From Sarcocystis neurona (lineage: Eukaryota > Apicomplexa > Conoidasida > Eucoccidiorida > Sarcocystidae), in the NCBI GenBank assembly GCA_000727475.1, contig KL647289.1, positions 3,301,600 to 3,365,599 on the forward strand: a stretch of DNA of 64,000 bases. Reading direction: 5' to 3'. The notes below the pieces were generated by a model. It was not told the origin of the DNA. It saw only the letters and a list, made by a program, of their open reading frames with translations, and made no database searches. Below are positions 24,821-35,354 of this stretch, one piece after another. The position numbers and the translations under genes are program-made. Numbering within the stretch: position 1 is the stretch's first letter; each line of letters opens with the position of its first letter.

Positions 24821-26025
24821 GACAGCATGTGGTTAACTGCCTGCGCTGCTGCTGCGGTAGCGTAGACTTGAAGCATGTCTCTCTCTCGGCAGCGCTGCTG
24901 CCCCTCTCTTCCGCAGGCGGCGTGAGCAGGAAAATCAGCAGCCGCACCAACAGCAGGAAGAGCAGTGGCGACAACTGGGAGGCCAGAGCCAGCGACAGAA
25001 GAACACCGGCTGCAACAGAAGCAGCAGCAACAGTAAGAAAAGAAGCAGCAGCAGCAGCATCAACAGCAGGAGCTGCCGCTGCAGCAGCGGACAAAACAGT
25101 AGCAGTAGGAGCGGCAGCAGAAGCAGCAAAAGCAGCAGGAGCGGCAGCAGCCGATTCTCTTCGGCCCGGAAAATGCATCTGCCTTCGGAGCTGCTGCCGC
25201 TGCTACGATGCGGCGCCGTCTTGCGGCAACAGAGCTGCTGCTGCTGCGCTGTTGCTGGCCGGCCCCGCCTCCTCCTCTCGTCTTCCAACGGTGCTTCACA
25301 GCAACTGCAGCTGCACCAGCAGCAGCAGTGGACACAGCGGCAGATCGACGGGGTGCAGCAGCCGGCGTGGCACCAGCGGCAGGAGCAGCCGGCATGGAGG
25401 AACAGGAAGCAGGAACAGCTGCATGGAGGAGAGAGAAAAGCAGGAGAGAAGAAGCAGCAGCAGGAGAAAGAAGCCGCGTCGCCCCAGCAGCAACAGGACG
25501 GAACTATGCGACAGCGACAGCGGGCGAGCCAGCAGCTCTGCCGACAGAACATTTCACAGAGAGAGAACGAAGAAGTGGCGGAAGCAGACCAGAAGGAGAA
25601 GGTGGAGGACGAGGGGCAGGAACAGCAGCAGCAGGAGAATCGGACGCATAAAAGAAGAGTACAGGTGCTTCCTTCTACGCGTGGAGAAGCCGACTTCACG
25701 TACTCATTCTCTCCTTTTTTCTCCGAGACTGCTGCTTTTTTGAACTGTTTCGTCTTCCGTTCGTTTTCTTCCCTATCTTCTGCGTGCTTCTCTTTGCCCC
25801 ATTGCCCTACTTTCGTGCCCAAGCCTGCTACCTTGCTGCTTTCTTCTTCTCACTTCTCCTCTTCTCACTTCTCTTCTTCTCTCTCGAACTTGGGTCTGCT
25901 GCAGTCTCCGCCCACTTCTTCGTCTCCTCCTTCACCTGCAGCGTCTCCTTGCCCGCTGCCCAGAGAGACTGCGCTCTGCGCTCCTGTGGCGCTTGTCTCG
26001 CGCGTCGTTCTCTCCGCTGCTGCAG

Positions 26026-26085
26026 GCTCTGCTGCTGCAGGCTCTGCTGCTGCAGGCTCTGCTGCTGCAGGCTCTGCTGCTGCAG
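26026..26085 (+). repeat. Four perfect 15-bp tandem repeats
   Basis: The unit GCTCTGCTGCTGCAG is repeated four times without change at 26026, 26041, 26056 and 26071. Confidence 0.9.
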
Positions 26086-26455
26086 TGCAACACAGGAGAA
26101 TCACACGCTACTGCAGCAACGGCAGCAGAAACAACAAAAGCGACAACGGCGACAGAAGCAACAGCAGCAGATGCTGCAGCAGACACGGCAACAGCAGCAA
26201 AAGCAGCAACACTAGCAGATGCAGCAGCACCACCAGGAGCTACAGAAGCAGCTGCGGCTGCAGGGATCTTCTGCTGCAGGAGTGGCCACCGGAGCAGCTG
26301 CTTCGTCAGCTCCCTCTTTGTCTCCTGCGCGCGTTTCATCCACCGTCTCCCCCTCCCGGTGCTCCCGAGCAGCACCAGCAGCGTCGATTCATACCACACC
26401 AGTTTCGTCAACGTACTTCTGCTCAGCAGCAGCAGCAGTTTATGTTCTCCTGGCA

Positions 26456-26776
26456 ATGTCGTCCGACTCTTCTGCTTCCGAAGCACCCGCAGGAGGAAGA
26501 CAGGGTTCAACTGCAGCAGCACACGCAGCAGCGGCAGGCGGAGCAATGGCAGTGGCGTGCGTCCCGCCCGCAGCAACTGTGTACGCTGCCTTCTTCTCAG
26601 CAGCAGGAGGTGCAGCAGCAGCAGCAGTCTTGGAGTGGCTCTGTAGCTGCAGAGGGCCTGACGGACGGTTTTTTGCCGGGCGGAGGAGGCACGCGCATGC
26701 AGGTGCGGTGGAAAAAAAAACGTGGGAAGAAGGAACGGTTAACTCCCACGCCGGAACAGGAAGCAACAAAATCCAA
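26456..26776 (+). CDS. Candidate first exon, Ala-rich protein
   Basis: ATG at 26456 (MSSDSSASEAPAGG) opens 107 codons that end in phase 0 at donor CCAA|GTAAGC. After Ala runs it has LEWLCSCRGPDGRFFAG and a charged end (EKKTWEEGTVNSHAG). No family is recognised. It may be the first exon of the chain ending at 30222, but the phase does not join directly to 28236, so at least one exon would be missing. The frame is also open upstream of the ATG. Confidence 0.28.
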
Positions 26777-28235
26777 GTAAGCGTTTTTCTCTCTTTGCTT
26801 CTCTTCCTTCTCGGCCCCTCGTGCTGCTGTTCCTTATCGCCGCCGCGCCTCCTCAATTCCTCTTTCATCAGCCCGAGTCCTGCTTCTGCTGCTGCCGCTG
26901 TTCTTGTTCTCTGCTTGCTGGTGCTGCACCTGCTGAAGGAGCGGTTGCTGGCTCCAGCTGACGCTGCTCTTTCTTGCTCCTGCGGCGGTTCTCTGCGTCC
27001 TCCTTTCTCCTGAATACTTTTCAGCCGCAGCAGCTGCTGCCGCTGTTCTCGTCCTCTGCCGAGGTCGGTGTCTGCTGCTTCAGCTGTGTGTCTGCGTCCA
27101 CACGTTACTCCAAGAAAGCGTCTGCTTGCTGCAGTGGTGTGGGGCCCCTGTTTGCTGCTGCCGTTTTTGTGCGTCGCGCTGTTGCTGCTTGCTCGTCTTT
27201 TCGGTGCCGCTGCAGCTGCTCCTGCTCTGCACGCGCTCCTGCTGCTGACGCCCCACTGCAAACCTGCTGCGGCTGCTTATCCTTTCGCACCTATTACGCC
27301 CGCTGCTAGTGCTCGGTTTTCCCATTCATATGCTGCGGTTGCTGCTTCAGCGTCAGCACCCTTTGCCGCTGCTGCTGCCGCTGCTGTTACCGCTCCTTTA
27401 TTGATGTTACCGCTGCCGCCGGTCTGCTCTAGCTGCCTCCATACTCTCCTGTTCTTGTGTCGCGCCTCTGCTGCCGCTGGTACAACGTCCTAACTACCCG
27501 TCCTCTGCTCTTCCGTATTTCACGGGTTATTGCTGCTGCTGCTTCGTCACCGTCCGACGCTGTGCTCCTGCTGCAGTGCTGTCACTGCACGCTGCTCCTG
27601 TGCCTGCTGCCTCATCGTCTACACCTCGCTCCCGCTGCTGCTGTGGGTGCTATTCCACCACCGCCGCTCTGCCACTCTTGCTGTTGCGTCTACGTGCTGC
27701 TGCTTTTACTACCTCGTCATCATTAATACTCTGCACCGCTGCTGCTGCTTCTGTTCAGTCGTCCTGTGTGGGAGCCCTGCTGCGAGGAGAGCGGCCACCG
27801 CGCCTTGATCACGCTGGTGCAGCAGCTGCCTGCTGCTGTTGCGGTGCCCCGTTCTTCCTTGTGCTGCCTGCCTCTGCTGCTGCTTGTTACTTGTATCTAC
27901 CCAGCGATTTCTTCCTCGTCCTCTCTGATGCTTCGTTTGCTTCAGCTGCTTTCCCTCCTCTTCTGCGTCGTGCGCTGCCTCTGCTTCTTCTTCCTGCCTT
28001 CCTTTATGTTGTTCCCATTTTCCTCTTTTTCTTTCCCGCGTCCGTCGAATTTCTCGTCGGTTTCGCTGTCCTCGCTTTCCATCGCTTTTCTTCGATTTCC
28101 CACCAAACTGTAGCTCTTTCGCGGGCGTCGCGCTTTTCGTTCGCCTCGCCCTCGCATCCGGATTCTTTTCCGCCGTGTTCCATTCCTCTCCTCACTTTTC
28201 TGCTGTCTCTGTCTCTCTTGTGTGCGTCTCTGTAG

Positions 28236-30222
28236 GATTCCTCCTATTCGACTTGAAGACCGATTAGTCGCCGAGCCGCCTGCTACGATGGCGCGGACGA
28301 TCCGCCGAGAGGTCGCGCGTGCAGCAGCAGGATGGAAAACCAAGAGAATGTTCAACTACAGAAATAGATACCGCGTAAGCTTGCGACTAACCTAGAAGAG
28401 AAAAATGGCTGATGAAAGACATGAGAGAGCGAAGAGAGAAGAATCAAAGGAAGAAGATACAGAATACAAGAAGGCCACAACGACGAGGCGACACAGAAAC
28501 CCCGAGAGAAGAAAACCATTTTCTACGTACGAAGTACGAAGAGACGGGCAAAGAGAAAGAGGACACGCAGAGAGAGCCGACTTCTAGAAATGCCGAAAGT
28601 GCGGTGGGGAAGGAAAAGAAGTCGCAGCAGAGCCAGAAAGAAGAAGGAGAAGGCGCAGAGGTAGCGGACGTGGACACAGCGGTTGGCGCATGGAAAAGAA
28701 GAAAGTCCTCCGCAACGGGAAGGCGACCAAACGATAGACAGAGAAACGAAAAGGTGCGGAAGGAGAATAAGGAGAAGGTGGCAAGTGGCATTGCAGAGAA
28801 GAAGGGAAATGGAAAGGAGGGTGGAGGAGAGGCAGCCGAAGAGGATGAACAAAACGAAGAGTGGAAACAGAAACAGCAGAAGAGCAGAGAAAAAATAAAG
28901 GAAGTTCAGATCGGCTGCACCCGCCTGCAAAGGATTCCCTTCACCCACATTTGAATATCTTGCTTCCTATGTATATATATGTATATATACGTACAGACAT
29001 ATATATATGTATATATGTAGTGCTTCCTATATATGTATGTGAATATTTGTGTACGTGGATGGGTGTCTGTTTGTTGGTACGTCTACATCTGTCTGCGCCT
29101 AGCGTGCCGCAGCTTCTACGTGCCTGTGCGCAGTCGCAGTCGGACGTACCTGCAGACGCATGCGCGCGAACTGCCGGGTTCAGTCTTCCTGCGTGCCTGG
29201 CTTAGAGGAAGACTTGTTTTACTTGCCGCTCTCCTCAACCCAGGCAGCGGGCGCGAGCGCATCCCCAGGGCAGTAAGGGTGCAGCTGGGGAGGCTCTCGC
29301 GGCTGCTTTCGCGCGGTAGCCCCGTGTAGATTCAACAGCAAGCATCCCCTAGCGAAGCTCGGTGTGAACGGCAACATCTGCGTCGCCTTACGTTGAAGTA
29401 TGGCGTCTGTCTACGGCCGTATGCAAGGACGCAGTATACAAGTAGATACGAGGCAACGCTTTGTCTTCTACGCTCATACGTGTGTGTATATATGTGCAGC
29501 TACTGAGGCTGCGACTTTCTGGTACACTTGCCGGGGAGCCTCTTTTGGTAGACTCAGCGGCGACATGACTTGTATCTAGTGGCCCCTCCCTCCCTACATC
29601 CCGTGCGGAAGAAGTGGATGATGTTTTGTATGTATTTGAATGTTAGGAGGAACGCAGAGACCGTATGTGTGTGTGTATGTGTCTGTCTGGGTGTCTGGGT
29701 ACATGCATGTGATCGGCGTCTCAACGTATTAAATGTGGCAGCAAATATGTGCGTCGATATCTGTCTGCGTGCTGCCCCGCGTCTCTGTCTGCACGAATAC
29801 ATGCATGCATTTCCCCGATGTACGGATACACGCCGTCGTTCCTCGGTTCTTGCGAAAGCCTGCCTCTTGCCTCTTGGTCGGTGTCTACTGTGGACTTGTG
29901 TGGTACACCGACCCCCCCCAATGCTACGACGTGCAGCAAGTGCAGCAACTGCTGCTTGGGCTTCCCTGTTTTTGCTGCGGCTGCTGCTGGTTGTGCTGCT
30001 ACTGCTCAGCTGCGGCGCCTTGTGGGACTCACGCACGACATCGACGACGAGGAAAACGAGCGGACGCGAACCCTCGGCCCCGGCAGCAACAGCAGCGGCA
30101 GGACCAGTCGTCGCGTCGTGGGTCGTTCGTTTGTGACGCCGTTAACGCGACTGCAGCATCAGGCCACGCTCCCCCGCACTCCGCGTAGGGCAGCAGCAAC
30201 TGCGTGCATCTGCGTCTGCTGA
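28236..30222 (+). CDS. Multi-exon gene of unknown function (3' part)
   Basis: Three candidate exons: 28236..28374, 29103..29272 and 30010..30222. The first follows a strong TCTCTCTTGTGTGCGTCTCTGTAG acceptor region and ends at GTAAGC; it encodes IPPIRLEDRLVAEPP and GWKTKRMFNYRNRYR. The second (acceptor GCGCCTAG, donor GTAAGG) encodes FYVPVRSRSRTYLQTH and ERIPRA. It joins in phase 0 to the third (acceptor CTACTGCTCAG), which encodes LTHDIDDEENERTRTLGPG and ends in TGA. The first and second exons do not share a phase, so a small exon may lie between them, or the first belongs elsewhere. The basic, Arg-rich make-up would suit a mitochondrial ribosomal or RNA-binding protein, but that is only an impression. 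Confidence 0.42.
28385..28950 (+). repeat. Purine-rich (GA) block, probable intron
   Basis: About 560 bp dominated by A and G between two candidate exons. All three plus-strand frames give Lys/Arg/Glu-rich low-complexity translations. Confidence 0.6.
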
Positions 30223-31890
30223 AGAAGTTGCTGCTTTTGCTGCTGGGTCTGCTGCTGCTGCTCTACTGATCTCGAGTTTCGGCAACGTACTTCCTGCGAG
30301 CCAATCGCAGCATGCCCGTAGAGATCCGCGTGCCTTCGCGGACGGAGAAATCTATTACGTACAACAAAGTCGTGTGAATATAGACATCAGCTACGCACTC
30401 AGTGACGCTACATTTATATTTGTTTATCTGGGACGGTAAAATGCATGCAACGCACACACGGATGGGGAGCGTATAGCAGCGGACTCAGCTCCTCGCGTTG
30501 TATTGAGGACTGTGTTACATGCGCAACACAGTCCGCTGTTTGTGTGTATGTATTTGTGCGTAGAAAAGGCGTATATACTTGTATATATACACGGTTTCAA
30601 GCGATACTCATTCATATACACGCGTGTCCGCACCCACCTCTGTATCTCATATAGACACTCGCCTGTCTTTTGGCACGCGTAAGTAAGCCACGCATGCTGC
30701 GGACAAAGTAATGAGGATGGCTGCTGTGTGGAAGCGCGAGCAGCTCAGGAGGAGCTGCACGCAAAGCGCAAAGCTGTGCCCTCTGCTGCAGCTCATTGCT
30801 GCTGGTGATGCGGGCGAGGTATTCTCTGCTGCAGCTGACTGCTCATGGTGACGCGGTGGCTGATTTTCTCCTGCTCCTGCTGCTACCACTCCTGCGTGCT
30901 CCTGTTCTGCTGTTGCAGCGGTGCCATCTTATTCGTCTCTCTGACTGCCGCGTTTGCGAGCCCCGCTCCCGCTGCTGGTCGTGCTGCGTGCCACTGCGTT
31001 GCTGCTGCTGCCCTTCCCCCTTCCACACGTGCTGCTGCTGCGGCCTGCTGGCGCGGCTGCATGCCCTTTTAGATAAGCTGACGCCTGCTACTGCCTTAAT
31101 TGCTGCTGCTCAAAGTGCTACTGCTGCTTTAGCGTGGGTCCTTGCTGCCGCCAGTACTGCTGTAGTACCCGCTCTTGACGATGCTGCACGCGGGTACATG
31201 CTACTACTGCTGCTGCTGCACCCGAGTGTGCTACCTTTTTCGCTAGCGATGCTGCTTTCTCCGCCACTGCTGCTGGTGGAAAAGCTGCATGTGCTGTCTT
31301 CCGTCCAGAGGCTGCCGCTGTAAGGGTGGCTGCTGACGCTGGTGCTCGGGTTGCTGATGCTGCTGCTGCCTTCATAACGTTTGCTGCTGTAAGTGCCAGA
31401 GCGGAAGAGACTCGTTTCTGTCTTTTATCACGTTCATTCCAGGGATAATTGTGCTGCGATAGCGGCTCCGCTGCTGTCGCGTTCCCTCCTCTGGTCTTGT
31501 GCTGCGCTGCTGCGTAGTCTTGTTTTTCCTTCTGCGTCTCCAGCTTCCTCGCGTGCTCGCTCTTCTGCGTATTTTTGCGTTCTTTGCTCCTCTTCACTGC
31601 CTCTCCGCACTTCACCAAATTCTTCCTCCTATGTGTGCGACGCCTCTCCTGCACGTGCATGGTACACACGACCCTTGTGACTGCTGGTTACGCGACTCTT
31701 TTGTGATACTTACTATCTCCATATTTGCGCCTTACTTCAATAAGTGTTCCCACGTACCCTGCTAATCCTGCTATACACTCTCTACTATACGTATCCTACT
31801 ACTGGTAGTGCGAGGACTAATACGTGGGGGGCTACGTATGTCGTACTGCTTGATCGACTGCTACATACGCTACTATATAACCGACTTAAT
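30223..31890. other. CTG-rich DNA, no gene called
   Basis: CTG runs at 30790-31390 give Leu-rich plus-strand and Ala-rich minus-strand frames (for example 31118-31669). Codon third positions and motifs do not single out one frame. Confidence 0.35.
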
Positions 31891-31898
31891 CTCATACT

Positions 31899-32290
31899 AC
31901 ACCTGCCCTAGGACTGCGTATTGTACTACGTAAATACTGCTGCATACATATATATATATATATATATATAAAGTACTCCCTACACCTGCAGTAGGACTAC
32001 GTCTAATACTACGTATATACTGCTATACATATATATATATTATATAAACTATTACATACACCTGCAGTAGAACCACGCATGGTACAACGTATACACTGCT
32101 ACACATATATATATATATATATATACATATAAACTACTACATACACCTGCAGTAGAGCTACGCAGAGGACTATGTATACACTGCTATATATATGTGTATA
32201 TGCTACTACATACACCTGCACTAGAACTACGTATAATACTCCGTATATACTTCTTTATATAAAGGTATATATACATATATAGTACAACGT
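31899..32290 (+). repeat. Five-copy tandem repeat, unit about 70-85 bp
   Basis: Units start at 31899, 31982, 32058, 32143 and 32212. Each begins ACACCTGCAGTAGRACTACG, continues with a TACTACGTATATACTGC-like part and a TA microsatellite of variable length, and ends TAAACTACTACAT. Most length variation is in the TA tract. Confidence 0.85.
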
Positions 32291-33430
32291 ACCCTTCTTC
32301 ATGGCTCAATGCAGGCACGACGACCACGTGTGCTGCTACTACTACATACGCCATTACATACACTCCTACACATACTTGTCTATACACTGCGCCGCTTGTC
32401 CTGCTACATAAATGACTCCATGGAGGATCACCTACTCCCTACCCCTGCGTGCCCGACTACCCGGAAATGTTTTCAATTGCGCTACTACATTTGTTTCATT
32501 ACTACTTTCACTACTACGAATACGAGCACTCCTTGTACATATATTGCCGTGACAGAGACTCCAACAAACTTAACACCGCATACACGACTACGTCGCACAG
32601 CAACCTTCCTGCCAGCCGGGCCCGTACACACGACTGCTAGCCCGCCAACCACTCCCATCAGTGCGACCACGTCTCTTTGATGTGTAGAGATAGGCTACTC
32701 TACGTCTGTGCGATTCTTCTTCCTCCGTCTGCTGCACCGCAGCAGTCACGCGCCTGCTGCTGCGCTCCCGCGCCCGACTGCTAAACTGCTGCAGCACTGT
32801 GCCACTTGTCCCACGACAACTGCTTCCAGCGGTGCGCGCAGGCTAACAAAGCAAGCGCGCGTGTCGCCTTCTGGATTGATATTTGCTGCGTTTCTTTTCG
32901 TGTGAAATCCTTCGCGTTCTTCCCTGGAGCGGAGCACCGAAGCACAACAGTAGAAGGCATCTCTCTCTGCTGGTGGGGTGGTGGCTTCTGCGCTGCTTGT
33001 TGCAGTGCACGTCCGCTTCAACTTCCCCCATACGCTCTCGTACGACGTGAGTCGGCTGCTGCAGCGGCAACAGCGAGGTCCGGCCGAACACACTGCTTTG
33101 ATGTACTACGTGTATATATATGCCTATGTATGTGTATGTGTCTGGGTACGAACAAAAGTATTTGCCAATCGGAAATGCACTCACAGGAATTGCCACATGC
33201 ACACACATGTACGCGCGTCCATTCCTTGACTCGGAAGTACCTGCTGCAGCATTTCGTAACAGCGCGGGCGTGTGGATGTACACAAGTATACACTGGTACG
33301 TGTATAGGTCTGGAAACGTATCTACACACATATGTGTCTCATGGCTAGAAAAAACCTGCACAAAAAGGCGCAGTACTGATGTGGTTGGGCATGCGTGCAA
33401 CCGAAGATACACCGCAACGTAGGCGCACCG
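32291..33430. other. No gene recognised
   Basis: CTACTAC-like remnants of the preceding satellite run to about 32400, followed by balanced sequence with several 60-200 codon frames on both strands and TG/TA microsatellites near 33110. No motif or paired splice sites were found. Confidence 0.35.
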
Positions 33431-33439
33431 TAGGCGCTC

Positions 33440-33725
33440 CACGCGTATACATACTCATAAAGCTGTACACGTACTCGCCTAAATCAGTGTACGTGCTCAG
33501 AACGTGTTCACACCTTTTCAGAGTCAGTATGCGTGCTCACATTCTGTATACGTACACGTCTGAACCTGTTGACCTCGTCACACTATATGCATACTACTGA
33601 TGTGAATCAGCGTACCTACTCTGACACTGTATACGTACTCGTGTGAGCCAGTATACCCACTCATACTATACATATAGTTTATTTTGAATCAATATACCTC
33701 CTGACACATTGTACAAGTACGATTC
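33440..33725 (+). repeat. Degenerate minisatellite, unit about 50-60 bp
   Basis: Phrases of the form CAGTRTACSTRCTCA, then TRTATACRTACTCGTSTGA, recur near 33488, 33526, 33607 and 33652. Divergence is moderate. Confidence 0.6.
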
Positions 33726-35354
33726 TGGATTAGACGACCTTTTCCAGGTGGAAAAATGTCTTCCGCGTTGACGACCGAATTCCCGACCAGCTAAAGTCGG
33801 CACACGCAGTGGTGCGGTGCAGGCAACGAAGTACTGCTAGAAATGCTGATACACCACCACGCGGCAGTGCTACGGGGGAACGTCCTCGCTCGCGCCGTTA
33901 GTAGACCTTGCTGCGACGTGTCTATAGACACGATGTCGCACTGTGAACTGCGGCACACGGCTCCCAGCAGCCTAAGAAACTCATGGGCTGGAAGCATGTG
34001 TATGCTTGCACCCTCCCCTGGACACACCTGTGCAGAACATGGTGTAGTAGCTACCTCGGGCCGGTATAGGGTCGACCCAAGTTAACAAAACGAAGACTGG
34101 GCTGCAGTCCTGCTGCTGCACCATATAGACAGGAAGGCTGCCAAAGAGAACAGAGAGAGATACGTTTGTGGATGTGTGCGTGTGTATGTGATGCATCCAC
34201 TCTGCGGACTGAAGCGTATGAAGACGTAAGAGCTACCCCAATATGTAAACAAGGAACAACTATTTCTTGGTGTCGTACACTACCTATTTACATGAAACCT
34301 TACACCGTGTCCTCCAGTGTGCACACTTGCGTTTGCATACTTGTATATATACATATTTATATGCGTACTCACACGCACACATATGTATGTATGTACCCAT
34401 GGACGTATGTATGTATGTATGTATGTTTATATACAAATATACATATATATATATATATATGTATACATTTATATGAGTGCACACCGTCTCGTCCTCTGCA
34501 GCGCCTCATATATATATATATATACATATATACATGTGTATATATAAGTATGTATACATACATATGTATAGTAATATACTGCGGCAGCCACACACGATGG
34601 AGCTGCTGCTCTCCTTGCTGCTGCTGCTGCTATCTTGGAGGATAAGGCTGCTGCTGCTCTCTTGTAGAATGCAGCCGTTCCTACGCTGGAAAATGCAGCT
34701 ACTGTTTTTGTGTCTTTTGCGGCTGCTCTCCTGGAAAATGCTGCTGCTGCAGCCCTGGACCTGGTGCTAATTGCTGGTGGCTCCCCGCGCAGCGAAGCTT
34801 ACCTTTTTCCTTTAGCATTGACGCCTTCTGTTCACTCATAGGCCCGGATACGTCTGCTGTTGCTGCCTGTTTTCCTTTCCCTCGTGCTACGCTGCGGCTG
34901 GTCCATGTCCTGCTGCTGCATCTTTCCCGCCTACTACTGCGCGTTCACCATCTCCGGCTGTGGCAGTTCATCTCAGCTCGTCATCTGCTTTATTGCACTG
35001 TAGCTGATATCTCACGCGACGATCTGTGTTGCTGCTGCTGCTGCCTCCTGTGCTGTTGCTGCTGCTTATTAAGATGTTTCCACTGTTTGTGCGGCTGCTG
35101 CTGGTGCTATCTCTTACGATGCGCCAGCTACTGCTGCTGCTGCAGATCTGGCTGCTGCTTCTGGTTCCTCTGTTCCTGCTGCTGCCGTCTCTTCAGCTGC
35201 CGCAATTCTTCGTGCTGCTGCTGCTCCCGTTCATCAGTAGGCTCCTGTTGCTACCGCGTTTATGTGCAGCTGCTGCTGACGCCCTCTTGTTCTTCTTCTG
35301 TTGCTTTTCCGAATGGGCTGCCAGTGCTGCGTTTTCCCGGGGTGGCTTGTGCAG
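33726..35354. other. Low-repeat DNA, microsatellites and CTG tract
   Basis: 33730-34130 is balanced with no supported gene; 34330-34580 is TA/GTAT-rich; 34590-35290 is CTG-rich. The last block may be intron of the gene whose exons start at 35355. Confidence 0.35.

Larger units (their letters stand above)
24830..28230. repeat. CAG/CTG repeat field with long repeat-driven frames
   Basis: Plus-strand CAG-type repeats until about 26650, then CTG-type repeats to about 28000. Frames of 200-535 codons occur on both strands; the longest, 25173-26780 (+), crosses an obviously CT-rich stretch at 25690-25930 and has no motif. I treat these as repeat shadows except for the candidate exon at 26456-26776. 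Confidence 0.5.

Noticed and set aside
24507..25822. Long minus-strand ORFs (223 and 295 codons)
   Set aside because: Their translations are Ala-, Leu-, Cys- or Lys/Arg-rich and follow the trinucleotide repeats and the CT block; no domain is visible.
25173..26780. 535-codon plus-strand ORF
   Set aside because: It crosses CAG repeats and a CT-rich stretch of unlike composition and has no motif. Minus-strand frames over the same bases are almost as long.
28236..28374. Mitochondrial ribosomal protein bL20
   Set aside because: The basic segment is similar in style, but the next exon does not continue with the expected conserved block.
31899..32290. CRISPR array
   Set aside because: Repeats are degenerate, 69-85 bp apart, with TA microsatellite tails rather than unique spacers, and the DNA is eukaryotic.
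32843..33442. 199-codon minus-strand ORF
   Set aside because: It starts in CA/TG microsatellite translation and shows no motif; plus-strand frames overlap it fully.
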